Shown: one piece after another, positions 1 through 11,504 of the stretch
Layout of the letters: each line of letters starts with the position of its first letter
Numbering within the stretch: the stretch's first letter is position 1
Assembly (NCBI GenBank): GCA_033030425.1
Contig: JAUFSD010000003.1
Location: forward strand, 992,001 to 1,056,000
Reading direction: 5' to 3'
Length of the DNA stretch: 64,000 nt
From: Verpa conica
Taxonomy: Eukaryota > Ascomycota > Pezizomycetes > Pezizales > Morchellaceae
The notes under the pieces: model-generated
Seen by the model: only the letters and a program-made list of their open reading frames with translations
Database searches by the model: none
What the model was told of the DNA's origin: nothing
Made by a program: the position numbers and the translations under genes

Positions 1-374
1 AATGAATAAATGTAGAAGGTGGGCTGCCATGCAGGGTACGTAATTATTTATATGCAAGATCTAGCCTTAAATACCCCCTGCTCTATCTCGTACCACCCAT
101 AAAACACTTATACTACATAGTAGCCACATCAAAGCTGCTGTAAAACTAGAAACCAGAATAATCCTTGAGCACGAAAAAGTCAGGCGACAATAGCACTTTT
201 CCATTCATCATTATTAATTAACACTACGTATACTAGCATATATCTCTAAAGTATATCTACTTTTTCTAATTCCAAAAAGTCTTCAAACTTCACATAAGTC
301 CCAATCAAACTAACAGAAAACAATAAAAATAGAATTTTACTTCATCTACTTACCTAATCTTCCACTGAAGTCAA
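1..374. other. AT-rich 3' flank of the LRR gene, no gene seen
   Basis: This stretch lies downstream of the minus-strand LRR gene that ends at 375 and runs to the window edge. It is AT-rich, with stops in all frames. It presumably holds the 3' UTR and polyadenylation region of that gene. Nothing else can be supported. Confidence 0.5.
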
Positions 375-3300
375 CTACTCCGAATCCACTGGTAGCCTGT
401 CTCTCAGCCATTCCATAACCCCCTCTGTCCCTTTCTCCAACACTTGCCATCTTGGAACTCTAAACAGGTTCCCACCAACCCTTAACTCCCTCAGAGACAT
501 CACGGTCCCGAGTTTTGGTGGTAAATGCCCAATAGAGTTACTACTTAGGTCTAATACTCTCATCCCATCCACAGCTTCAACCGGGATCTCCTCAATCCGG
601 TTATCTCTTGCGTATAATGCCATCAAATGAGGGAATTTCGGCCTGATACCCGCAATCGAGACAAGTCGGTTCGCTGATACATCTAACGTTTCGAGTTTAG
701 GGGCATCGAGATTATCAAGGAGAGGTTGGAGAGACACAATCCCGTTCGCTTGCAGAATGAGTGTTGTGAGTGACCCAAGGGAGATCTTAGTGGGAAGGTA
801 TGAATCACCGGAGAGCTTGTTGTGACCAATGTTGAGTGTTGTCAGTGATGCACAAAACGTCTCCACGCTGATGGGGATGGCAGTGAGCTTGTTATGGAGG
901 AGTATAACACTGTTGGGACTTCCAGCGATGGATTCTAGAAGGTCCACGGGAACATCTTCGTAATTTTTTGAGGCCATGTCCAAGATGCCCCCCCTACCGA
1001 CCTCTAGTGCCCTCTTATATAACGTGCCTTCTTCTCCATCAACAGATTCCCCAACACCGGAAACGTCTAAGGCATCTTCATCATCCGCTTCTGCAATAAC
1101 AATCTCGGGTGGTGCTAACCGCGCCTTGAGAGTCCGCTTCAGATCTACAATGCCCATATTCAAGAGACTTCTTTCTCGCAGCGGATTTCCATCAAACTTA
1201 AGAATCTCAAGCCCCTCCATCACACCGAGGTGGGGGTCTAAGCTTTTGATGTTATTTGCTGAAAAATCGAGGGTTCTCAGCCTATAGAGGCTCACTAATC
1301 CCTCAGGTAAAACTTCCAAACGATTGGAATCCACAGTAAAAACCAAGAGCTCGTTCCAACCTTCTACAGAAGGGAATGAAGACATCTCATTGTTGGTTGC
1401 AAGTAACTGCTGCAGTGTAGGCAGAAGGATCGTACCCCCACTGAACGTTGAGATGTGATTATTCCTGATATCAAGCAAATGAAGAGAATCAAGAGACTCA
1501 ATTTCTGAAGAGAATAAAGTACCCCTCAGCCTGTTGCTGGATGCCGTCAATTCCTGTAGCTGACAACCGCTGAGAGCCTGGAATGGAATCTCCTGTAAGC
1601 GGTTTGAGCTCACATTAAGGACATGTAGTCTAGAGATTTCTCCAAGGGATACCGGTAGAGAATTAAGTTTATTCTCTTGGAGTTCTAAAATCTCTAGATT
1701 CTCGAGCTTAGAGACTGACGAAGGTAGCTCTCCTTCAAGTCCGTTCTTCGCAAGCTTTAAATCTACTAGAGAAGAGATCTTGAAGATAACCTCCAGAGCA
1801 TTGTGGTCGAGTTTGTTGTTGGTCTTTAGACTCGGATGTTAGCCAAGAGCACTACGGCCCGATGCTAGATGAGCTTCATCCTAGCACCTAAGGTGGAGGG
1901 AGGGGGGGGTGGATCCAGCAGCCTACCAGATTAAGGACTGTCAACTCGGTGAATTCTCTAAAATTCTTCGGTAAGGTAGTCAATAGATTGTTATGCATCT
2001 AGTTCCATACGTTAGCTAAACATCAACCTCTTATAATCAAGTAGTGAAGGGTACGCTAGTCAGTGAGGGCTTCCACGTACATCAATGCTAGTTAATCCCC
2101 CGAACTGCTCCACCATTTCATCACCAATCTCCCCAATCTCATTATCTGCGCCAACAAAGCGGACCAGGTCTACACTCTCGTACCACTTTGGTCCGTCACC
2201 ACCATCGTCTTCCAGGTCCTCTGTAGATGTTTCATACATTTTATAAACATCATTAGGTATCTCTTTCAGCTGTAGATTAGAGATGTTGAGACGACCCTCT
2301 ACCCGGGCGGTCTTTATCCGTTGTTTCATGACCTTCTTTGAACCACCTTCACCAAGTATTGCCTGGTTGAAAGGGTCATCTGTGGAAAAGTTGAAGCCAT
2401 CTAAATCATTACTAATAGATCCAGTGACAGAATTTCCAGAGGTTGACTGAGCAATAGACTCAGCACGTGCACGATGCGCAGCCCGAGCCTTAGCTATAGT
2501 GTCACGAAGAGACTGTGAGGCAGCTTTATTTACAGCTGCCTTTCGGGATATTGGTGAATCTGGTGTCTCTGTACGTAGGGGCTCGGGAGTCTTGTTTCGC
2601 GGCTTTACTACTGGGCGAGAAGATTTAATAGATGGCTGACGTGGACCAGGTTGTGCTGAGCGTGGTGGCAGCTTAGATACCGATGGAGACATTGGAGTTT
2701 GCTGACCCGAAGAGATGGTTCGACGCATGGGGGTTGGAGTTGAAGAGGCTGGGCTAGGACTTGGGAGATGAGATGCTGAAGTTTTGCGGGCCAAATGTGA
2801 GTTTGATGCTCTCTTGTTCAGTGTAATCGATGAGTTAGACGGCTTCCGGGTAAGCGGCGGTGCTACTGTAGATGGACCAGAAGCTGGAGTCCGAGGAGGG
2901 GGTGTCGATAGCTGAGTTTGAAGCTGAGAAGCCGAGACTTTTCTGGTCAACGTGGAAGCTGAAGGCTTTTTTGTCAACGAAGGAACCGATGCTCTCTTTG
3001 CTAGTGAGGTGGCGGTGTGAGATGTGTGATCTCTGGCATTGCTTTCTATTCCACGAGGGCTCCTTATACCTGCGGAGATTGGTGGGGATGGGGATTCGAG
3101 GGGCGAAGAAACTACTCAGTGTGTTAGTGAACTATTATTACTTGAAGTAGTAGAAATAGTAGGATTTGAAGGGGATGGTATGGGATGGTATGGGATGGTA
3201 TGGGATAGGAGAGGGGTTTGGCACTTACGCCCACCATTATAACCGGAGCCACCAATTCTCGAGGGCCTCTTAGTACCTACTGGAAATCTCGGGGAAGCAG

Positions 3301-3625
3301 ATTTTGGGCTTGGGGAAACTAAAGACTCTTTTGACGAAGCGGGTCTTAAAGAGCTATATGAGGGTGGTACAGTTATCGGTGTAGGGGTAGGAATAGAAGA
3401 CTTCTTTGGCACTGGAAGCCTAGAAGATACCCTCCTCTTGAGTTGGAGAGGGCCAGGTGTAGGGGGAGGGGGTGGGTTTTGGGGGTGTTGAGCAACAACA
3501 GGGGAAAGAGGAGGAGGAGACTGTTCTCGTAATTCTCCTTGGACACTCGAGGGAGCACTACTACCAATGGTACTACTGTCAATAGTGCTGTCCATATTAG
3601 TATCACTACACGTAGAGTCATCCAT
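375..3625 (-). CDS. LRRC40-like leucine-rich repeat protein
   Basis: Modelled exons on the minus strand are 3229-3625, 2081-3111, 1927-1998 and 375-1823, giving 982 residues. The first ~350 residues are low-complexity, rich in Ser, Pro, Thr and basic residues (many KPS/KAS/RKTS motifs). After a DPFNQAILG segment come repeats of the LxxLxLxxNxL type up to the C-terminus, for example LTVLNLTNNKLD, which is formed exactly across the 1824-1926 intron. The repeat block and the ending resemble LRRC40-type proteins, which are intracellular LRR scaffolds of poorly known function; animal LRRC40 lacks such a long disordered N-terminal extension. The start is the first ATG of the open frame at 3625. The first intron (3112-3228) contains a 10-bp tandem repeat. 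The gene is divergent from the coiled-coil gene at 4272. The family call is moderately sure; the role is unknown. Confidence 0.8.
3171..3210. repeat. 10-bp tandem repeat in intron 1 of the LRR gene
   Basis: About four head-to-tail copies of a tgggatggta unit lie inside the 117-nt first intron of the LRR gene (3112-3228). The last copy is imperfect. On the transcribed strand this is a pyrimidine/adenine-rich tract between the donor and the branch site. Confidence 0.85.
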
Positions 3626-4271
3626 GGTGATAATTGCTGGTGTTGTGGTAATGCAGTAACAGCTATATGTAACTCAACTGGAGTTGAGAGCTCTTCTCAG
3701 GAGAGGAGACATGAGACCAAAATCTAAGGCCTTGCCTGCAGCATGCAGGGACTAGTAGTGAACCCTAAACCACGGCTTGGCGGTGGTAATTGAAAGGGGT
3801 ATAATCGGGACTGGGAGAGGGGACAGGGACAGGACAGGGGGTGGCAGTTGCTGTGGCAGCGGGGAAGGAGCGGCCCAAGCGAGGCCCAAGCGAGGCCCAA
3901 GCGCTGCCTCCTCTGTGACCAATGCGGCGGTCCCATGCAGACAAAACGTTGCTGCGGGAGGAAGGGTGGCTGGGCCCATATAATCTAATGAGGCTGTGGG
4001 ACTTTCCCTGCTGCGGGGGAATACAATCACATTGTCTCTCACTCTCTGCCATCAGCCTCCTCCTCCTCCTCCTCCTCATCATCATCCCCTCCTCTGTCCC
4101 CGAGGTAGTGTCCGCCATGATCTCATACCTCAGGGTGCCTCAACCTTAGTACTCCAACCTCACTAAACTCCCCTTCTCGCTACTCACAGCCCATCGCTCA
4201 ATTATTCACTCAGAATCACTGACATAGCGTAATACATATCACGGCGGCGACCCAAGCCGCCGTCTTCAACA
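3626..4271. promoter_or_regulatory. Divergent promoter region between the LRR and coiled-coil genes
   Basis: These 646 bp separate two divergently transcribed genes, so both promoters should lie here. The middle (about 3790-3990) is unusually GC-rich and contains three copies of an 11-bp repeat at 3872-3903. A TCC/ATC triplet run lies at about 4053-4090. Open frames here are overlapping low-complexity translations and are not convincing genes. Confidence 0.55.
3872..3903. repeat. 11-bp tandem repeat, three copies
   Basis: The unit ggcccaagcga is repeated at 3872, 3883 and 3894 (the last copy one base short) inside the GC-rich part of the divergent promoter. It could be a tandem binding site or simple slippage; the sequence does not decide. 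Confidence 0.9.
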
Positions 4272-5717
4272 ATGCCACCCTCGCAGGAGGACTCCCAGGA
4301 GTCCATAATCCTTCGCACCCCGACTCCCATCTCCTCCCCTTCTTTGTCGCAGAGGACCCCCTCTACCCACCCCCACAGAGACCGTCCTACTATCCGCCTC
4401 ATACCCCCACCATCCTTCACCTCCACTGGCACGCATTCCTTCGCTCCCTCGTCTTCCACCTCCGCCTCCACTATGCCCACACCAATAGACCATACCCCTG
4501 CTATATCGCTATCTACACAACCCCCCAGCCCTTCTACTGAGGGCTGGGACGATCTTTCGTCCTCTCTAATTGACTCATATGACCTGACAACCCTGCGATC
4601 AAAGCTCCAACTTGCAAACCAGCTTATTAAAACCCTCTCTTCTTCCCTTATAGCAATGCGCACGAACGCGGCGCACTACCTCCTCCAACACAAGATTCTT
4701 GAAATGGAAACTACCGAAGCCGCCGCGCGACACCAGGTTGAATCAGAGATTACACGCCGGGAGGTCGAAGTCCTGCGCCTAGATCAGAGCTCATTCAGTA
4801 CCACCCAACAGCTCGCCCTCGCGGAGGAGAATGAGACCTATAAGCGCCGGCTGCGAAAGGCAAAACGGTCTATCAGGGAGTACCGTGAGGAGATGGGTGA
4901 CATCAAGGATGAGAATGAGAGACTAAAGAAAAGGATCCGCGATAACCGTCAGCACCAATTGGATGCATCACGTTCGCCTGATGATGGTCGCCATGGCGGA
5001 AGTGGTGGTGGGGGTGGAGGTGAGGGTGATGGTGGGGGCGGGGGCGGGGTTCATAATTCCTCTTCCACAGTAGAGCGACATAGCCCGACGAGCAGACAGG
5101 AGAATGGTACAGGTAGAGAGAGGGATACAAATGAAGACGATGGACTAGCAGCGTTACGATTCCTGGCATCACAGGTCTTGTCTCAAGAAATGGATGAGGG
5201 CGAGCGCGACGACACCAGAAGAGCAACCACACCAAAACCAAAGTTAAGGAAACCTACTACCCCAGGGCCCGTACATCATACAGCCAGCAGAACCCTAATG
5301 AGTCCTGTTGCTTTCACCTCTTCTTCCTCCACCTTCCGCACCCAAAAGCGCCGCCGCTCCCGTGATTCTACAATCTCCGCGTCTGATGTTGAAGATACCG
5401 CATCAGACATTAACGAAAGTGGGAAAAGACGGCAAATAGGAACTACAGCCAACATTTTACACAGCGCCACTCGCCAACGACGATGTACGCACAGTCCTCA
5501 CCCAACTCCAACAGCGCCGCTGATCAACGAGCAGAAAAATAACAGAAGACACCGTACACAAGGTGCTGATACACCACCACTGAGAACACTGCCACCGGGG
5601 ACACCTATGAGCCCACCTGGAAGAGGAGCTAAGGTTAGGGATGTAGGCTCGGGACAGAGTTTAGGATTAGGATTGAGGCTAGGTTTGGGGCTCGAGGGAA
5701 TCAGAAGCCCACCTTGA
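4272..5717 (+). CDS. Coiled-coil protein with disordered tails, function unknown
   Basis: This is a single uninterrupted 481-residue frame starting at MPPSQEDSQESIIL. The first ~85 residues are Ser/Pro/Thr-rich. Residues ~95-235 form an amphipathic, charged helical stretch (from TLRSKLQLANQLIKTLSSS to the basic DENERLKKRIRDNRQ), which reads as a coiled coil and is the only ordered-looking part. A glycine run follows at about residues 240-260. The C-terminal half is basic and Ser/Pro-rich, with RKRRS-like and KRRR patches typical of nuclear localisation signals. I do not recognise the family. It could be a nuclear adaptor or chromatin-associated protein, but that is inference from composition only. 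The gene is divergent from the LRR gene. Confidence 0.7.
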   Translation: MPPSQEDSQESIILRTPTPISSPSLSQRTPSTHPHRDRPTIRLIPPPSFTSTGTHSFAPSSSTSASTMPTPIDHTPAISLSTQPPSPSTEGWDDLSSSLIDSYDLTTLRSKLQLANQLIKTLSSSLIAMRTNAAHYLLQHKILEMETTEAAARHQVESEITRREVEVLRLDQSSFSTTQQLALAEENETYKRRLRKAKRSIREYREEMGDIKDENERLKKRIRDNRQHQLDASRSPDDGRHGGSGGGGGGEGDGGGGGGVHNSSSTVERHSPTSRQENGTGRERDTNEDDGLAALRFLASQVLSQEMDEGERDDTRRATTPKPKLRKPTTPGPVHHTASRTLMSPVAFTSSSSTFRTQKRRRSRDSTISASDVEDTASDINESGKRRQIGTTANILHSATRQRRCTHSPHPTPTAPLINEQKNNRRHRTQGADTPPLRTLPPGTPMSPPGRGAKVRDVGSGQSLGLGLRLGLGLEGIRSPP

Positions 5718-7896
5718 TCTTATGAGGAGATAATTTGAGGAGATAATTTGGGTGGGATTATGATACCAAGAAGTGTTGGGAACTATTTTTATATTATTTT
5801 TTTGATGTAATATACTTGTGTAAAGAGCAGTGAGCTTTTTTATCATTACTTTTAAGCTTAAACTTGGTGGTATTATAGGCTGGAGTTGATGGATCGGGCT
5901 GGGTTGGGTTGGGTTAGGTCTCAGCAACTGAGCTTTATGAGCTACGATGTACGTGCGCCTAGGTTGAAATCTTTTAACAATTCTTCACTCACTTAAGATC
6001 ACTCATTCGGCGTTTATTATGTAGATTAGACAAACTAAATCAGCTTAAATTCAATAGCCTCTAATAGTTTTTATTGAGGTTATAAAATTTTCTGCCAATG
6101 TTATCTGATAAATTCAACATCCTCCCAGAATATACTGTACTGAGCGGAAAGGGTGGAACGAAATCCCCTACTGACAGATTTCTTTCAGCATGGTTTGGTG
6201 TAATAAAGTCAAAACGACATTTCTGTGTATTGGGACAAGACTTTCTGACAACTGACTGTCCCACCCTTTGCCCTCGTTACATTATAGTTCCCATTATCAC
6301 CATTTTCATCACCCTAAATAGCAGTCACTGAGAAATAAGGCTCCTTCAAATCTCAAATGTATAGAAGGAGACAGCTCCAATGAGCAATGGGGGATTAGTT
6401 TGTATATACGCAGAATATGACCCCAAACACAAGGCTACCAGAACAGCCTCTTAGTGCCTCCCGTTTCTAAAGCTCGCACACCACTACTGCTGGAAAGTTT
6501 TATCCTTTAGACAATTAAAATTTCCCAGGCCCCACCATGGAAGTTATATGATCTACAGCAAGTATCATTGGCTTCATTAACTTACGGTTATATAGGCAGT
6601 GTGAGACAGATATTGAAAGGTCTTAAGAATCCTATAGGTAAATTCAAATCTTTCTCTATAAAGCTCTCACTATAGTCAAGGCGGTAATATAGTTACTCTC
6701 TCTCACAAGGCATTCTACTTCAAGCGGCAGGCGGTAGTCATGAAGTTGCTTTCCAGCTACCCTTTGACAAAGGCCCCGATATTTTAGCACATGACAACCA
6801 CTGGTCGATGGTATTACAAAAAGTAGTATAGGGTGTCAATGAAGTCGTAGTCGGGCTACTCCTTAAAAAGAGCTGTAAATTCCAGTAAGTAATGACCAAG
6901 GTAGCTGAGCATTTACATCGCGATAGTAAAAGTTGACTTTATAGATATCTTGGTCGCGGTGACGAACACATTCCCGGCATGCCAGAAATCTTGTAAATCT
7001 CAAGGATAAAGCGACCAAGGGCCTAAAATTTGTCAAGCTGGTTCAATTACCATGGGCCGTTAGGGGGTAGATGGCTCAATATACGATGGCATGCATAGGC
7101 CATGGAGCGCTCCCCAAGCTGCTCCTTGGCAAGAGTTGCAATGTGTTGACACAGAATAATAATGGGAGAGATGGTGTTGCACCTGGCAGCAAGATATAGC
7201 TATTAAATTGTGGCTCAGCCATTCCTTCAGAAGGGCTCTAATATCTTGATACGAGCAAATAAAAAGCAGGGGTACCATACATGTACTTATACTTACCCAT
7301 GAAGAAAGGAGTAATTAGATTACCCTAGAATCTATAAGTTAGACAAGTAGTATAGTAGCAGATTTATACTTTATGAGAAACTAATAGCTAAAGAAATTGT
7401 ACTTAGAGGGGATTAAATTATATTTTAAATATATACTAGAAGAATGGGTTACTCTAGTAAAGAAATCATTGGCTGCCAAAGCAAAGTCCCACCGATGGCT
7501 GCATGTGGTGAACAAGGGTTAGCCACGGCAAAATCCCTAACCCTAATCCCAACAACTTAACTCTTAAGCTCTGTTCGCCAGAAGGAGATTTGCCATCGGC
7601 GGCATACCCAGGTATAACAGATGGTATGGACAGCTCAGGTAAAGTGCACAAGATACTTACCTCATGAGTGTTGTTTCAAAAAGGCCTACATTAGATCGGA
7701 CTAGCTTTTTATGGCAGCGATGGAGATGCCATGTGAATCATGATGCTGGCATGTGCATACAAGGGTCCCATCCAACATCATTTCTCGCCCGGGGTTCTCC
7801 GCTTGCAGATTAGATTCCTGTATCCCATGGCTACCCGTTTCTTATCATCACCGACTTGTTTTGTTTAAAAAAGAAAATCTTGTCTCTGTTTACACC
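5718..7896. other. Intergenic region with no supported gene
   Basis: About 2.2 kb separate the coiled-coil gene from the ABC1 kinase gene. The first part is a T-rich 3' region with a GGGTT run at 5901-5917. The rest is AT-rich, with frequent stops and only short frames (60-80 codons) on both strands, none with recognisable motifs or a plausible exon chain. The last few hundred bases should contain the promoter and leader of the kinase gene. Decayed repeat sequence is possible but I could not define ends. Confidence 0.5.
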
Positions 7897-10199
7897 ATGA
7901 GGATAGCCGCTCTCTTCATTCGGCGGTTGCCTACGTCCGCTATTCGACCAGGAACCATTTGGCCACCGATACGTCATAGCTATATTCGCCAGACTCCAAA
8001 GTCACTTTCCAGCAACGTCTCACCTCCCCACAAGCGCGGTAAATGGTCTCAATCTCACAATAACCGCGTACTATATATCGGTTCTGTCACGCTCGCAGTA
8101 GTAGCTCCTCTTAGCCTCTCGTCGACTAGAGAGGAAAAGAAAGAGAGAGATGGACTCCCAGAGAAAACAAATGAGGAGCTCATGCTTGAGGAATCAGACC
8201 TACAAAAAAAACCACCGGACTCGAAAGATCAGCCACTTATCTTTCGCGTCATTCGAGAATTCAAAGTCCTTGCGGTCAACTGGCTAATAGAGCCGTTCGC
8301 TACCGGCTTTCGATTTGTCACTTTGGTGACTATTTTCGTACCTCTTATTCTTACAGTACCCCTGATATGCCTTGGTCAACGGATACCTGAGAAAAGCAAT
8401 GAGCGTCAAGGGACAATCCTGTGGTACGCTTTCCTGATAAAATCAATGGAGCAGGCTGGCCCGACATTTATAAAAGTGAGAGCCCTATCTCTCAGTAATT
8501 ATGCGCGTTCCTAGTCAAACAACGCTTAGATTGCTAATGAAAGTAGTTAGGACAATGGGCTGCGTCTCGGACAGATATTTTCCCAACCGAAATGTGCGAA
8601 ATGATGTCAAAATTACACTCCAATGCTCGTCCCCACTCTCTCCACGACACGAAAAGAATTATATGCCAAGCTTTTGGTGGCAGGGCTTTTGAAGATATAT
8701 TCGAGGAGTTTGATGAAACTCCCCTAGGAATTGGAGCTATAGCTCAAGTTTACAGGGCAAAACTAAAGCCAAACTTTATTCCAGAACTAGATGAACAAGA
8801 GGCAAAGAGCAGATGCCACAAAAAAATTGATATTCTTACTGGGTCGCCATCACCGCACGAGGTCCCATCCTCTTATGTAGCCATCAAGGTGCTCCATCCG
8901 AGAGTTGAAAAAACTGTTCTCCGAGATTTGAGAATTATGGGTTTCTTTGCAGCATTGATACATGCCATCCCTACTTTTGAGTGGCTATCCTTCCCGGATG
9001 AGGTTGGGCAATTTAGTGGAATGATGCGTCTGCAAATGGATTTGCGGATTGAAGCCGCTAATCTCTCGAGGTTTCGTTCAAACTTCAGAGATAGGGCTAC
9101 TGTCACATTTCCAATGCCGTATAATCATTACACCACACGGGAGGTTTTGATAGAGGAGTTTGCCCATGGAATACCTCTCCGCGCATTTTTAGAGTGTGGA
9201 GCCGGCGTCTTTGAGAGGGATATTGCCGATATGGGGTTAGATAGTTTTTTGGTTCGTGTCTTTGAGATTACTTCAACCGCTAAAGCATAATGACTGATAA
9301 AAAACGCTTCATTAGCACATGTTGATTATGGATAATTTTATCCATGCAGATCTCCATCCTGGGAACATCATGGTTCGCTTCTACAAGCCTGAGCCCCCGA
9401 GTCTCATCTCTAGGTTCTCTATGCTTGTTCCAACTTCAGAGAGTGGAAAGAATGTAGATAACTATAAGGAAATCACAAAAGTGGTTTTGTCCCGGCTAAG
9501 CCCCTATCGCCGGAATCCAGAAGAGTGGATAGAGGAACTGAGCCGTCTAGATACTGAGGGCTACAGACCTCAACTCGTTTTCATCGACACCGGTCTCGTA
9601 ACTGAACTTAACTCTAAAAACCGCCACAACTTTCTCGATCTTTTTCGCGCCGTCGCTGAATTTGATGGATACCGTGCGGGCCATCTCATGATTGAACGAA
9701 GCAGATCTCCCCCCGCCGTCATTGACGCCGAGATATTCGCACTCAAAATGCAACACCTCGTCCTTGCCGTCAAATCACGCACATTGGCTTTGGGGAATAT
9801 CAAGATTGGCGATATCCTGACTGACGTACTCCATATGGTTCGTGTACACCATGTTCGCATGGAGGGTGATTTTATCAATGTTATATTATCAATCCTACTG
9901 CTCGAAGGCATCGGAAGGAGTCTAGATCCGAATATGGACTTGCTGAAAAGGTACACCACCTCTGATGCGTTTCTGGAATTATTAGCTGAACTATGGACTA
10001 CAGTTCTCTACCCATGTTGAGATCGATTGGAGCTGGGAGTGGCACGGGTATATTGGGGAATAAGGAAGGAGGCGGTAGAGATGCAGGATTAAGCTTTTTG
10101 AAAGTTTGGCTAGGACTTGAGATGAGGCAGTTTTTAACAAGCTCAATGGAGGATGTAGAGAACTTGGTGAAGTATGATTTGCTAAGCCCGAATTTATAG
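7897..10199 (+). CDS. Mitochondrial ABC1/ADCK (UbiB-family) atypical kinase, ADCK2/Cqd1-like
   Basis: Exons 7897-8475, 8547-9251, 9316-9950 and 10004-10199 encode 704 residues. The chosen start, MRIAALFIRRLPTSAIRP, gives a basic amphipathic N-terminus typical of mitochondrial import; an in-frame ATG at 7753 would add 48 residues lacking that character. A hydrophobic segment lies around residues 150-170. UbiB-family hallmarks are present: KLGQ (193-196, formed across intron 1) followed by WAASRTDIFP, the Ala-rich loop GIGAIAQVY (~254), VAIKVLHP (~304), HADLHPGN (438-445) and DTG (~519) in place of DFG. The last exon restores an ending resembling relatives (LPMLR... EDVENLVKYDLLSPN). ADCK2 and yeast Cqd1 sit at the mitochondrial inner membrane and affect coenzyme Q and lipid distribution; assigning this protein to that branch is inference. 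Confidence 0.88.
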
Positions 10200-10566
10200 C
10201 TTAAAGGGTAGATGGTAGAGGGATTTGGTACTATTGGCGTTTGTTTATTTTCTTTTTTCGTGTTTCTCTTTAATTCTCCCCTCTTTCCGAGCTTTGAGTA
10301 CACGTAACCTTGTGTTTCTTTCTAGTGATGGCGGTTGTACAATAGCTGGTAAGATAGCTTACGGGGTAGAGGCAGAAGGTATAGGATACATATTGACTAG
10401 AGGGGCACACTACACAACCCACCATAGAAATTATCATAGAAACAGTAACCATAGGAAAACGTAAAGTGAGAAAAAAAACTAGAATTTTTAAATTAATATC
10501 ATAGCACCAATCTAGCGCATACTAGTGATTTATAGTACACCAAATAAGAGAATAGGGGAAGCATAC

Positions 10567-10587
10567 ATACATGTAGGCTACATGTAT
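10567..10587. repeat. 21-bp near-perfect palindrome
   Basis: The sequence atacatgtag/g/ctacatgtat reads the same on both strands apart from its centre. It lies in AT-rich intergenic DNA, and another acatacatgt copy follows about 25 bp downstream. It could form a small hairpin or be a dimeric binding site; nothing else supports a function. Confidence 0.6.
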
Positions 10588-11151
10588 TCGTGTCTAACAA
10601 GACATACATGTGTCATCAAAAGAACTTGACCAAAAAGATATACTATAATCTACACATGAATCAACGCCCTTGCTTAGAAGTACACGTATACCTACTGTAC
10701 CGCCCCTTGCTTGTTAATAGTTGACTGTGACAAACCCTGGAGTTAAGAGTCATACATAATGAGCATGGAAGCAAGGGTGCGGGATGTTCTAGTGCCGAGA
10801 CAAATTAGAACTACTCTATATGTACCGGCAATGAGGGCTAAATAGCCGAGTTTTTAGATAAAAATTTAGTAGATTCCTCTAAAGGACACCTACTACATAC
10901 CTATGTAATATAGTTAATCAGTCAATCGATCACTACATGTACCTTTCAAGAATTCTAGGTTACTTATGGCCAAGCGATTTCATGTGATATTGTGGTAGGT
11001 GTCAAACATTTAACTTTATCCCCATCACTGCTGAGCTCAGACATTTAATTGGTAATTAGAAACTCTAGTGTGAATTGACAGCGTATCAACCCCCATGATT
11101 GTTAAATTACTTCAGCTGGGATTGACTAAAGGCATGGTAGACCCGTACTTA

Positions 11152-11353
11152 CCGTATTGACTCGAAGAATTAGCTATATCTGATACCATTACACAAAAGA
11201 AGAGCATATTGATTTAAGGATTGTATTTTCCTAGACCCTCCTCAACCCAATGAAGCTCTTTCAAGTGGTTTGCTAGTCTCGTGCCCATAGTGGTTTGCTA
11301 CTGGAATTATTATACGAGATTCCAAAAATAGCTAGTTTTCCGAGTCAATACGG
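11152..11353. mobile_element. 202-bp MITE-like element with terminal inverted repeats flanked by TA
   Basis: The 16-mer at 11149-11164 (ttaccgtattgactcg) has its exact reverse complement at 11341-11356. Taking the TA at 11150-11151 and 11354-11355 as the target duplication leaves termini of 13 perfect bp (ccgtattgactcg). These extend imperfectly to about 26 bp, because inner bases near the left end (ttagctat) match the complement of those near the right end (atagctag). The interior has no coding potential and contains two copies of gtggtttgcta (about 11257 and 11291). Size, TIRs and TA flanks fit a non-autonomous Tc1/mariner- or pogo-type element. No related transposase is in the window. Confidence 0.65.
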
Positions 11354-11452
11354 TAATTGAGCTGAACGGCTGTGAGTTTTGATATCGCGATCTGTGACCA
11401 ACGTGCTAAACTCTGCAGTGCCCTACGCCTTATCCCTGCGTTTTTACAAATC

Positions 11453-11458
11453 ACGCGT
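11453..11458. promoter_or_regulatory. MluI cell-cycle box (ACGCGT) upstream of RNR1
   Basis: This is a perfect ACGCGT, 329 bp before the RNR1 ATG, in the context tcACGCGTaa. It is the distal member of a pair 46 bp apart. MBF (Mbp1/Swi6 in budding yeast, Cdc10-Res in fission yeast) binds this hexamer and drives G1/S transcription of ribonucleotide reductase genes in both yeasts. Function here is inferred from position. Confidence 0.6.
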
Positions 11459-11498
11459 AAATTGCGTAACCCTAAACCTCCACTTGCCAAGCCAATAT

Positions 11499-11504
11499 AC
11501 GCGT
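11499..11504. promoter_or_regulatory. Second MluI cell-cycle box upstream of RNR1
   Basis: This is a perfect ACGCGT, 283 bp before the RNR1 ATG. It is the proximal member of the pair with the site at 11453, and an aacgcgcc partial match lies ~25 bp downstream. Confidence 0.6.

Noticed and set aside
976..1287. Frames antisense to the LRR gene and other large genes
   Set aside because: They are shadows of the real coding strand, mirror the codon pattern of the true exon and have no motifs of their own.
5901..5917. GGGTT-type run resembling telomere repeat
   Set aside because: Only about three imperfect units in a 3' flank, in the middle of gene-containing DNA; not a telomere or clear interstitial array.
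7466..7651. Short minus-strand frame with CCCTAA-containing neighbour sequence
   Set aside because: Only 61 codons, no domain; possible repeat debris but no ends or relatives could be shown.
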